Positions 1-8,500 of a DNA stretch of 64,000 nt are shown piece after piece (positions within the stretch are counted from its first letter, which is position 1; every line of letters starts with the position of its first letter). This DNA comes from Nostoc sp. UHCC 0702 (GTDB lineage: Bacteria > Cyanobacteriota > Cyanobacteriia > Cyanobacteriales > Nostocaceae), in contig CP071065.1 in NCBI GenBank assembly GCA_017164015.1, forward strand, positions 2,074,501-2,138,500, given 5' to 3'. Under the pieces are notes generated by a model. The model was not told the origin of the DNA and did not search any database. It saw only the letters and a program-made list of their open reading frames with translations. A program made the position numbers and the translations under genes.

Positions 1-522
1 GGTGCTTTTGTGGGCGGAGAAGTAGCAGCGAGTTATAGCGATCGCGTTGAAAAACTGATCTTAGGTAATGTAGCTGGTTTTGGTGAAGGAGGACAAGCAG
101 AGCTATTCAGAAAATTTGAGGAAGGTTTTAAAATCCAAGAAGATGGGGAGCATCTCATGGAAAGATGGTTAGCCCGTTCTCGATATGTAGGCTCTGCCGA
201 ATTAAATCACCGTTGGGTTTTAGACGATTTAAAATGTTTTGGTCATCCTTTATACGCAGTTTGGGCTGTAGGCAATTACTGCCTAGATGCACCAGAAAGA
301 TTTCGTTCCATCAAGTGTCCAACTCTGATTATTTGGGGAATGGATGATGTCAAAGAATTTGAAAGATTGAGTTTAGCAAAAGCTGGCGATCGCTATTTTC
401 TTTCTCAAGCAATTCCTCATGGCAAAGTCGTTGAATTTGCACAAGGAACAATATGCATGATGAATCAGATACCTGAAGAAATATCGCAGGTAGTCATCGA
501 CTTTCTGAATAATTCAGAATAG
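1..522 (+). CDS. alpha/beta-hydrolase-fold protein, C-terminal part (cut by window edge)
   Basis: The frame is open from the first base, so the true start lies upstream; GTG at 10 is only an internal codon. The visible 173 residues resemble the cap and C-terminal half of alpha/beta hydrolases: a nucleophile-elbow-like stretch GAFVGGEVA (bases 1-27), a cap region, the strand TLIIWGMDD carrying the usual acidic residue, and a C-terminal helix with IPEEISQVVIDFL. Two catalytic positions look changed. The elbow G-x-S-x-G reads G-A-F-V-G, with Phe for the nucleophilic Ser, and the usual G-H before the last helix reads QGTICMM, with no His. If aligned correctly, this is a non-hydrolytic member of the fold. 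The substrate cannot be inferred. The neighbour RidA gene is convergent, 8 bases away. Confidence 0.7.
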   Translation, partial: GAFVGGEVAASYSDRVEKLILGNVAGFGEGGQAELFRKFEEGFKIQEDGEHLMERWLARSRYVGSAELNHRWVLDDLKCFGHPLYAVWAVGNYCLDAPERFRSIKCPTLIIWGMDDVKEFERLSLAKAGDRYFLSQAIPHGKVVEFAQGTICMMNQIPEEISQVVIDFLNNSE

Positions 523-530
523 TTCAGCCT

Positions 531-983
531 CTAATTTTCTAGGATTGCTGTACACTTAATCTCTACAAATAGTCCTGGTGTAGATAAAGCAGTTATTCCA
601 AATCCCGTCCAAGTAGGAAAGTTATTAGTGAAATAGCGATCTTTTACTTGCATAAATAGTGGCAGGTGTGGAATTGTAAACTGCTGTTCTGAAGTATTAG
701 AAGGCAGAACTTGCAAATTACCCAGATTCACCCCTGTCACATGGTAGGTAATCATCTCTACCACATCATCGAAAGTTGCTCCTGCTGCTGAAAGTACCTT
801 TTTCACATTCTCGAAAGTCTGGACAAATTGGGCTTCTACTCCCTCTACTACCTGTAAATTTTCATCGCGTCCCACCTGTCCTGAAATATATAATGTATTG
901 CCCACCTGAATGCCAGGGCAGTAGTGATACTTTTCGTATAAGATTTCCATTCCTTGGGGAATAATAACTTTACGATTATTCAC
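531..983 (-). CDS. RidA/YjgF-family protein lacking the canonical Arg
   Basis: This 150-residue protein has the RidA/YER057c/UK114 layout: GNTLYISGQVG near residues 28-38, VKKVLSAAGATFDDVVEMITY in the middle, and the C-terminal signature FVEIKCTAI. Classical RidA enzymes deaminate reactive 2-aminoacrylate and need an Arg in the motif PARS/PxR before the last strand. Here that segment is FPTWTGFGITAL, with Trp at the Arg position (about residue 125), so imine deaminase activity is doubtful; it belongs to a Rid subfamily of unknown chemistry. The protein is slightly longer than the usual 125-130 residues because of extra residues around VLPSNTSEQQF. ATG start at 983. An IS1-type MITE begins 38 bases upstream of the start, within its probable promoter region. 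Confidence 0.8.
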   Translation of the reverse strand: MNNRKVIIPQGMEILYEKYHYCPGIQVGNTLYISGQVGRDENLQVVEGVEAQFVQTFENVKKVLSAAGATFDDVVEMITYHVTGVNLGNLQVLPSNTSEQQFTIPHLPLFMQVKDRYFTNNFPTWTGFGITALSTPGLFVEIKCTAILEN

Positions 984-1020
984 GATCTAAGTAGCTCCAC
1001 ACTTTTTAAACTGAAAATTT

Positions 1021-1133
1021 GGCGTTGCATAAATGCGGGATGAATTGAAATGTTTAACCAAAGTGGAAGATTGATTTTTTGCGCCTTTGCGCCTTTGCGC
1101 GAAACAAAATTCATCCCATTAATCAGCAACGCC
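1021..1133. mobile_element. 113-bp MITE with IS1-type termini and 8-bp target duplication
   Basis: Terminal inverted repeats of about 26 bp start GGCGTTGC and share GGGATGAATT further in. The same ends, GGCGTTGC...GGATGAATT, bound the complete IS1-like element at 51725-52478. The element has no coding capacity; the interior carries a GCGCCTTTGC repeat. It is flanked by the perfect 8-bp direct repeat GAAAATTT (1013-1020 and 1134-1141), as expected of IS1-family transposition. It is probably a deletion derivative mobilised by a transposase like the one in this window. It lies at the 3' end of the aldolase pseudogene. Confidence 0.85.
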
Positions 1134-1140
1134 GAAAATT

Positions 1141-1442
1141 TTAACCTTTCATCCCAGTGACAACCGAACGCGCAGCATCGGACAGCAACCAAGCATCAGC
1201 AGCAGGTGTCACGAAATCATAGCCCTTAGCAAAATACAGGTAACATCTGTCGCCTGGGCGGCGCGGAGTTGCTCTACTAGGACGCCCATGTCCGTAGCAC
1301 CATGTTCGTGGTCGATGATAAAGGCATCGAACCCACACATCGAAAGAAGTTCTATTGAGTCACCATCTGAGAAAAAAATCCAGCAACCGATTGGTTGGGA
1401 ACTGGTTTGGAGCATTTTCTTCAGTCTATTAGGTCTGAACAT
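1141..1442 (-). pseudogene. HpcH/HpaI-family aldolase, internally deleted and frameshifted
   Basis: The N-terminal 70 or so residues (start ATG 1442; QPIGCWIFF, IELLSMCGFDAFIIDHEHG, LVEQLRAAQATDVTC) match the start of HpcH/HpaI class II pyruvate aldolases, including the DHEHG active-site His motif. From about 1240 downward, homology continues in another frame with the family C-terminus (FAKGYDFVTPAADAWLLSDAA, split across the frame, then TGMKG and TAA at 1141-1143). The middle of the enzyme, roughly 150 residues including the metal ligands, is missing. The remnant cannot encode an active aldolase. The deletion left both ends of the gene, so it is a decayed gene rather than a transferred fragment. 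The MITE target duplication touches the stop codon. Confidence 0.8.
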
Positions 1443-1469
1443 AATTCGTTATATTACAAATTAGCTTAT

Positions 1470-2858
1470 TTATTGCAGCCTCCGTTTCACTTCTTCAGCC
1501 AAATTAGCCAATCCTACTTCTACTTGTTCGCCTGTTTTTAAATCTTTCAGCGATGACTTTTGCGCTGCTGCTTCTTCAGAACCAATAATTACACAGAATT
1601 GAATTCCTTGTTTGTCTGCTAGTTGGAATTGTTTACCCAAAGCCCGCTTGTCAAAGCTAGTTATAACGTTAATTCCAGCCTGACGCAGATTTTGTGACAC
1701 TTTTAAATAAATGGGCATCAAATCCTCTTGCATATTTACTACCATTACCTGTGCGGGTGTGGCAGGCAAGATACTCAAAATACCAGCTTTTAGCAACCGA
1801 CTAATTAAGCGAGTTAAGCCAATGGAAATGCCCACCCCAGGCATTTTTTCGCCTAAAAAAGTTCCTACTAATTCTTCATATCTGCCGCCAGAACAAATAC
1901 TTCCCAAGGCTTCGTGTCCTAATAGAGTTGTTTCGTAAACAGTACCGGTGTAGTAATCAAGACCACGCGCAATGGATAAATCTATACAAAAACGATTTTC
2001 GGCAACTCCGAGATTACGAACGCCTGCAATTACTGTTTCTAACTCAGTAACACCCAAGTTAAATTGTTCGGCTTCTGGTAGATTTTGAGCGAGGTGCTTG
2101 AGTTTATCTAACACTTCGTCAACTGTGCCATCAATTTTAATAAAATCGATGATTTTTTGAGTTTGTTCTGCTACGATACCTTCTTGTTCTAAATTATGTT
2201 TTACTTTAGCTTCACCTACTTTTTCTAAAGTATCGATGATGCTAATACAGGTTTTAATTTTGGTTTCGGCAATTCCTACTGACTGAAAAAACCCTGTGAG
2301 AATTTTACGATTATTGATGCGAATCAGAAAATCACCGATATTCACTGCTTCAAATATCTCAGTGATAATTGCGGGCATTTGAGCATCATACAATAAGCTG
2401 AGTTCTCGACGCGCAACTACATCAATATCACATTGGCGAAATTGTCGGAAACGTCCATCTTTTGCTCTTTCTCCCCGAAAAACTACATCCGTTTGATAGC
2501 GGGCAAAAGGAAAGGTTAATTCATTGAGGTGACGGGCAATATACGCTGCTAAAGGAACTGTTTGGTCAAATTTTAAAGCTCTTGCTTCTGAACCTGTTTC
2601 GCCGGCTTTATCCTTTTCTATTTGTCGATTTGGTGGCAAAATAGGATCAATACCATAAATGATATTGTCGCCTTGATTACCTTTGGCTTGTAGCACTTCT
2701 AAACGTTCTACTGCTGGGGTTTCAATGGGTGTAAAGCCATAGCTTTCAAACACTCTACGAATGGTATCTAGTAAATATACTTCTAGACGTTTTTCGCCAG
2801 GAAGAAATTCTGGAAAACCACTAGGAGTTGAAAAATTAATTTTGTCTGCTTTTGCCAT
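1470..2858 (-). CDS. hisS: histidyl-tRNA synthetase
   Basis: Charges tRNA-His with histidine in the cytoplasm. The 462-residue protein has the class II synthetase layout: the N-terminal lead-in GFPEFLPGEKRLEVYLL, motif 2 around VFRGERAKDGRFRQFRQCD, the histidine-binding signature RGLDYYTGTVYE, motif 3 near MPGVGISIGLTRL, and a C-terminal anticodon-binding domain ending KDLKTGEQVEVGL. Its length is close to other cyanobacterial HisRS, a little longer than the about 420 residues of E. coli HisS. ATG start at 2858. It is transcribed alone; upstream is a repeat-rich 680-base gap and downstream the aldolase pseudogene. No T-box or other leader was seen. Confidence 0.97.
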   Translation of the reverse strand: MAKADKINFSTPSGFPEFLPGEKRLEVYLLDTIRRVFESYGFTPIETPAVERLEVLQAKGNQGDNIIYGIDPILPPNRQIEKDKAGETGSEARALKFDQTVPLAAYIARHLNELTFPFARYQTDVVFRGERAKDGRFRQFRQCDIDVVARRELSLLYDAQMPAIITEIFEAVNIGDFLIRINNRKILTGFFQSVGIAETKIKTCISIIDTLEKVGEAKVKHNLEQEGIVAEQTQKIIDFIKIDGTVDEVLDKLKHLAQNLPEAEQFNLGVTELETVIAGVRNLGVAENRFCIDLSIARGLDYYTGTVYETTLLGHEALGSICSGGRYEELVGTFLGEKMPGVGISIGLTRLISRLLKAGILSILPATPAQVMVVNMQEDLMPIYLKVSQNLRQAGINVITSFDKRALGKQFQLADKQGIQFCVIIGSEEAAAQKSSLKDLKTGEQVEVGLANLAEEVKRRLQ

Positions 2859-3539
2859 AACTTTATTTTAGATTTTAGATTTTAGATTTTAGATTATAAT
2901 AAGCTATCTAGGATATATATCCTGAAATTTTTTGACTCAGAAAATAGTCCGCTAACGAAGAAGCCGTAGGGTGTATAGTCGCGTAGCGCAACGCACCATT
3001 ACAGATTTTCGGTGCGTTAGGACTTATATCAAGTTCGGCTAATTACTTACGATATAGTCGGTTTGCTTGGTAATAGGTAATAGGTAATGGGTAATATAGG
3101 ACTCATATTTGATTTTTGAACAAAACTCAGTACACCTTTATTCCTTCTTCCTAGTCCCCAGTCCCCAGTCCCCAGTCCCTTACCTCTACGAGTGATTCAG
3201 AAATCAAATCGGATTGCTATAGGTAATACTCAAAACCAATTACCAATTACCAATACTTCGGCTTACCTCGACTTCGCTCGGCACAAGTGCGAGAGTACAA
3301 GTTCCCAATTACCGACCTCCACAGATATCATAAGTGTTTAAACGGACATGATATCAATCCATAACACACCCTACTCAGGCTAGAGAAGGATTTTAGGACT
3401 TGTGTATACACCGTAGACAAGCGAGGAGGGGAGTGTTAAGTCGATTGAATTTATTTACTCAGAAAATAGTGCGCTAACGAAGTGTAACGCACCTGGAAAG
3501 TTCAAATTTAGTTTATCAAGTATTTGGTGAATGTTGAAG
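2859..3539. repeat. repeat-rich intergenic region
   Basis: No gene is supported here. The region stacks several dispersed repeats: a TTTAGAT tandem run (about 2868-2896); a hairpin AACGCACC/GGTGCGTT (2990-2997 and 3011-3018) of a family also seen near 15910 and 34935; TAATAGG-type heptamers (3070-3100); four AGTCCCC units (about 3150-3180); and a MITE end ending CGGACATGATATC (about 3340-3355) related to the elements at 18311, 23974 and 51245. The hisS promoter should lie in the first 100 bases, but I could not single one out. Confidence 0.7.
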
Positions 3540-3989
3540 TTATGAGGGTAGCCGTTCTTCTTGGATGAGAGTACGCTGAAAAAGTTGATGGTTTTTGAAC
3601 CAGTGCCAAGTACGAGCGCGGTAGTTATTACAAGGGCTAATAAGTATCATTTCATATAATGACATCTCCGGTTGTTCCTTGTATGTAAAATGCAAAATAA
3701 CGGTGGAATCATCTGCTTCCCAAGCTCTACCTTTAATGCGATTGGTATCAAATAAAAGATTTTTTTCGCTATAAAACCCTGGAAATTCATACTCTTCTTT
3801 TTTACCATCAGCCCACTTGTAGCGGTTGATTTGGTAGTAGGGATAGGGAGCATTTTCTGGAAACTGGCAGGTTAAATGAGATTCATACTTATCAAGGATT
3901 TTTCCTTCTGTATCAATTAATGTATATGTTCCTATCCAATCTCCTTCATGACGGGCAAGTACAGGCATTTCTTCGCGGATATTAGACAT
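3540..3989 (-). CDS. conserved cyanobacterial protein, calycin/DUF3598-like
   Basis: A 149-residue soluble protein with no signal peptide. It has the look of the lipocalin-like DUF3598 family common in cyanobacteria: an N-terminal HEGDWIGTYTLID segment, alternating beta-strand-like stretches (SHLTCQF, YYQINRYKWADG, FDTNRIKGRAWEADDSTVIL) and a short C-terminal helix/strand. Several aromatic residues (W17, Y21, W58) would line a barrel. Ligand and role are unknown; related barrels bind fatty acids or bilins. ATG at 3989 has the purine-rich sequence AAGGAGTT upstream (complement of 3999-4005), which supports this start. It stands alone, about 100 bases from the upstream TPR gene. Confidence 0.7.
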   Translation of the reverse strand: MSNIREEMPVLARHEGDWIGTYTLIDTEGKILDKYESHLTCQFPENAPYPYYQINRYKWADGKKEEYEFPGFYSEKNLLFDTNRIKGRAWEADDSTVILHFTYKEQPEMSLYEMILISPCNNYRARTWHWFKNHQLFQRTLIQEERLPS

Positions 3990-4088
3990 TAATATAACTC
4001 CTTGATTTTAATTTTGATGACTGATGACTGATGATTGTGCGATATTTTTTAGAATGGAAGTCTCTCTGAGATGATTTATAATAATCTA

Positions 4089-5357
4089 TTATCTGCCGCG
4101 ATCGCGTTCCAAATCATCAATCACTTGTTGTAAATACCACTCATCTGTCATCCCAGGATAATAGTCTCGCTTTTGTTCAATCAATCTTTGGGCAATTTCC
4201 CAATATCCCCCAACTAATCGCAACACTCGCTGACGTAGCAGATTATACTTTTGATGTTTGGACTCCGGATGAGATGTGTTGATTTTTTGCAGGCTATTTA
4301 AGACTTGGTGGTAATTGTCCCAATCTTCTTTTTCACAATAAATACTAGCTGCTCGCTGATAATCTGCAATAGCTTGTTGCATTTCTTCTAAAAAAGTATG
4401 GGCGATGCCGCGATTGTAGTAAGCTTGAGCATCATCGGGATTGATTTGCAAAGCTTGGGTGTAGTCAGCAATTGCACCGAGATAATTACCCATTGCCCGA
4501 TAGGCGTTGCCTCTGCCAACATAGACTAAAGCATCTTGGGGTTGGATTTGCAAGGCTTGGTTAAAATCAGCGATCGCTCCTTGATTATCCCCTAAAAGTG
4601 AGCGTGCTTTGCCTCGGTTGCGATAAACAACGGTATCCTGAAAGTTTAATAGTAGTGCTTGGTTAAAGTCAGCGATCGCTTCTCGGTAATTCCCCATTTT
4701 GCAACGTACTACGCCACGGCAGCAATAAGCTTGAGCGTCTTGCGGATCGGCTTGCAATACCCAGTTTAAATCTGCAATTGCCTCCCGCGTCTCTCCCTTT
4801 TCAGCTTTTTCTAATAACTGCGTGAAATATGCGTTTGTGGAGATGATGGGCGCATTCTGGGAAATTTGTTGTTGAACCACTGGTTTTTCTGGTGGTTGTA
4901 GCTGTTTAATCTTTTCCAAACACAGCCGACAATTTTCTTTATCTTTTTGTTGTATGTATAATTCTGCCGCTTTTTTAAAGCTAGCGATCGCATCTTGAAT
5001 ATACCCTTGTTTGCGCCGCACCATTCCCCGTAGGCTATGAGCCGCAGCATAATTGGAATTTAGGCGAATAGCGCTTTCCACATCTGACAGCGCCCCTGGC
5101 AGATTAGAGAGCGCCACCCTTGCCAATGCACGACAATAATATGCTTCGACACTCTCAGGTTTCTGCCTCAGTGCTTCTGTATAATCTGAAACAGCTTGAT
5201 GGATTGCTCCTGAGTCATAATAGGCTAAACCTCGTTGCAAGTAAGCTTCAGGAAAGTGAGGTGTCAGTTGTAAAGCACGGTTAAATTCTGCAATGGCTGC
5301 TGCGTAGTCTTTTTGTTGTGCTTTTTCTAATCCTTTATTGTAAAATTCGTCATTCAT
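4089..5357 (-). CDS. TPR-repeat protein (about nine repeats)
   Basis: The 422-residue protein is almost wholly tetratricopeptide repeats. Four lie in residues 1-150 (YNKGLEKAQQKDYAAAIAEF onward), followed by a Gln-rich linker (PVVQQQISQ) and about five more in residues 180-365 (for example GNYREAIADFNQAL, GNYLGAIADYTQAL). A basic and acidic C-terminal segment (residues 370-422) is not TPR. There is no signal peptide or membrane helix, so it is cytoplasmic and probably a scaffold for protein-protein contacts; the partner is unknown. ATG start at 5357. DNA-level similarity among repeats, with HIP1 sites in several of them, suggests expansion by duplication. Confidence 0.88.
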   Translation of the reverse strand: MNDEFYNKGLEKAQQKDYAAAIAEFNRALQLTPHFPEAYLQRGLAYYDSGAIHQAVSDYTEALRQKPESVEAYYCRALARVALSNLPGALSDVESAIRLNSNYAAAHSLRGMVRRKQGYIQDAIASFKKAAELYIQQKDKENCRLCLEKIKQLQPPEKPVVQQQISQNAPIISTNAYFTQLLEKAEKGETREAIADLNWVLQADPQDAQAYCCRGVVRCKMGNYREAIADFNQALLLNFQDTVVYRNRGKARSLLGDNQGAIADFNQALQIQPQDALVYVGRGNAYRAMGNYLGAIADYTQALQINPDDAQAYYNRGIAHTFLEEMQQAIADYQRAASIYCEKEDWDNYHQVLNSLQKINTSHPESKHQKYNLLRQRVLRLVGGYWEIAQRLIEQKRDYYPGMTDEWYLQQVIDDLERDRGR

Positions 5358-5497
5358 AGCATTTGCTTAGTTGAATCAACTAGTTGAATTCCACAGGGCG
5401 TGTTTCTTAAGCTTAACTGATACGATTTTGGATTTTAGATTTTGGATTTGGGATTATGAAACAGTTAGGGATTTCCAAGAAATAATAAGAAATAAAT

Positions 5498-5533
5498 GAC
5501 AACTGACAACTGACAACTGACAACTAACAACTA
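5498..5533. repeat. short tandem repeat, TGACAAC heptamer
   Basis: Four to five copies of a TGACAAC(T/A) unit lie at the 3' end of the hybrid kinase gene, overlapping its stop region. This is one of several heptamer repeat families typical of filamentous cyanobacteria. The rest of the 5358-5530 gap also holds GATTTTGGATTTTAGATT-type repeats. Confidence 0.7.
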
Positions 5534-8500
5534 ACTCCTACCAATCAAGGTTGTAATTGCTGTGACTAAATCGTCTGGTTCGATGGGTTTGGACAGATGC
5601 ATTTGAAAACCGGCTTTCATAGCTTGTTCAATGTTGGTTTCTCCGGCATAAGCTGTTAAAGCGATCGCTGGTATTAGTTTACCTTGCCCTGCTTGTAATG
5701 CTTTGATTTGGTGCATCAACATATAACCATCTACCTCTGGCATCCCAATGTCACTCAGTAAAACATCTGGCTGTGTTTGTACTAATGCTTCCAGTGCATC
5801 CTTGGCTGATGCTACAGCGGTGACGTTGGCTCCAAATTGCTCTAGTACAAATGTATGGAAGTCGCGGGTATCTGCGTCATCGTCTACGACTAAGATGTGG
5901 ATGCCTGTGAGGATTTCAGTTGTAGGAAGAGTGTTTAAGTCAGTATTTATATCTTTTGTGGTGGTTAATTCTCTCTTGATTAATGGTAGCCTGACTGTGA
6001 AAGTCGCTCCCTGCTGTTCACCTGGACTTTCTGCCCAAACCCTGCCACCATGTAGTTCTACTAGGTGACGGACAATTGCTAAGCCTAAGCCCAAGCCCCC
6101 AAACTTCCGGGTTGTGGTACTGTCAGCTTGACAGAAATATTCAAACACATGAGGCAGGAAGTCAGGGCTGATTCCCTTGCCTGTGTCGCTGATGGTAATC
6201 TGAGCTTGAGTATCAATGCGCTCAAGCTGAATTTGTATTTTTCCTTTTTCAGGAGTGAATTTGACAGCATTCGATAACAGATTCCAGAACACTTGCTGTA
6301 AACGACCGGAATCTCCCAAAACTGGCTCACAAGAAGCATCGAGCATTGTCTGTATTTGAATATCTTTAGCTTCAGCTGCTAAATGCACTGTTTCCAATGC
6401 TGCCGAAATCACAGAAACTAAGTTGACAGCAGCGATGTTGAGGTTAACTTTGCCTTGTAAAATCCGAGAGACATCGAGCAAATCTTCAATGAGTTGAGCT
6501 TGTAATTTAGCATTGCGCTCTATTGTGGCAATAGCATTTTTAATTGCTTCTGGCTTAAACTCACGGGTCTGCAAGAGTTTCGCCCAACCAAGAATGGGAT
6601 TGAGAGGCGATCGCAATTCATGGGATAATACTGCTAAAAATTCATCTTTGATGCGGTTGGCTTTTTCGGCTTCGGCTCTGGCTATTTGCTCAAGTTGCAG
6701 CAGGCGATCGCGTTGGGCTTCTGCGGCTTTGCGTTCGGAAATGTCAATCACTGAACCGATGTAACCTTTGAACTTACCATCCACCCCAAACCAAGGGCTA
6801 CCGACATCCATGCAATAGCGATATTCGCCGTCAGTACGCCGTAAGCGGTACTCTAGATAGAACGGTTCGCTGCGATCGTTGGCTAACAAAAACACATTTC
6901 TGGTATAATCAGAATCCTCTGGATGCACGGCATTCAACCAGCCAAATGCTAAACCTGTGTCCTCGGTCTGACCAGTAAAGTCATACCAGCTTTGGCTGAG
7001 GAAGGTACAGTGACCATTGGTGTCTGTCACCCAGACCATGAAGGGGGCATTATTAGCCATGTTGCGGAAGCGTTCTTCATTTTCCCGCAGGATGTTTTCG
7101 GCTTGTTTGCGATCGCTAATCTCTGTCACAAACACACTTACACCTTCAGCAAAGGGATAGATGCGATTCTCAAACCAGCGACGCCAAGCTGGATAAAAGT
7201 ACTCAAATCTCACAGTGGTTTGTTCGGCTAACGCCCGATGAACTTGGATATCAAACTCAGTGGCGACGACATCAGGAAACACTTCCCAAATGCTCCTACC
7301 TAGCAACTCTTCCTTCCCCTTGCCGACAACTTCCGCTACTCGGTCGTTCACAAAGGTATAATGCCACTGTTGATCCAACACAAAAAACTGGTCTTGGATA
7401 CCAGCTACAACTCTCTCTAAATGTGCTTTTGCCACCTCGGCTTCAATTCGCAAATCTTGCTCACGTTCCATGGCCTCCTGCCGCAGACGAGCCATTTTTA
7501 AAGCTGCCTCTACCCGTGCCAACAATTCACGGGCAGAGAACGGTTTAATCAGGTAATCATCAGCTCCTGCTTCTAAACCTTCTACCCGTGCTTCTTCTCC
7601 CGCCCTTGCCGATAGCAGGATGATCGGGACTTTTCTCGTCTGCGGATCAGCCCGTAATGCTTGCAGCAGCCCAAAGCCATCTAATCGAGGCATCATCACA
7701 TCCGTCAGTACCAAGTCGGGGACACGCCCAAGGGCAGCAGACAAAGCAGCTAAACCATCCCCTACAGCTTCCACCTCATACTGTTGACTTAGCAGTCGCT
7801 TGACATAATCGCGCATATCTGCATTATCGTCAGCTAGGAGAATGCGGGCAGGGGAAACTGGGGAAGCTGGATAAGAATTTACATATGTATAGTCTTCTGG
7901 AATAACTTCCCCCCCTGCTCCCCTGCTCCCCTGCTCCCCTGCTCCCTTTGGCAGCCAACGCAAAGCTTCTTCTAAATAGGGAGTCGCGCCTAATGCGGTG
8001 GAAGCTAAGGTGCGAGTTCCACTAATCCGCTCTTGGGATAAATGAGCCGAACCTGTGGGAATTGACACAGTAAAACAACTACCCATTTCCAGAACACTTG
8101 TCACTTGGACTGTTCCGCCATGCATTCGCACCAATTCCTGCACCAGTGACAAGCCAATTCCTGAGCCTTCAAAAGTGCGTCCTAGCGCTCCTTTGACGCG
8201 GTGGAATCGTTCAAACAAGTGAGGGATTTCTGCTGCGGGGATACCTATACCTGTGTCTCGTACTGTCAATTCAACATGGTCGTTTGACCACTGCAAGCTG
8301 ACTGCAATTTCTCCTGCCAAGGTAAACTTGAATGCATTGGATAACAGGTTCAGGACAATCTTTTCCCACATCTCCCGATCCACATATACTGGTGCTGGCA
8401 GGGGAGGACAATTGACTGATAACTGCATCCCTGCTCGTTCTACCGTTGAACGAAAGACACTCGCTAGTTCTGCGGTGAAAGCCGCAAGGTCGGTGGGTTC

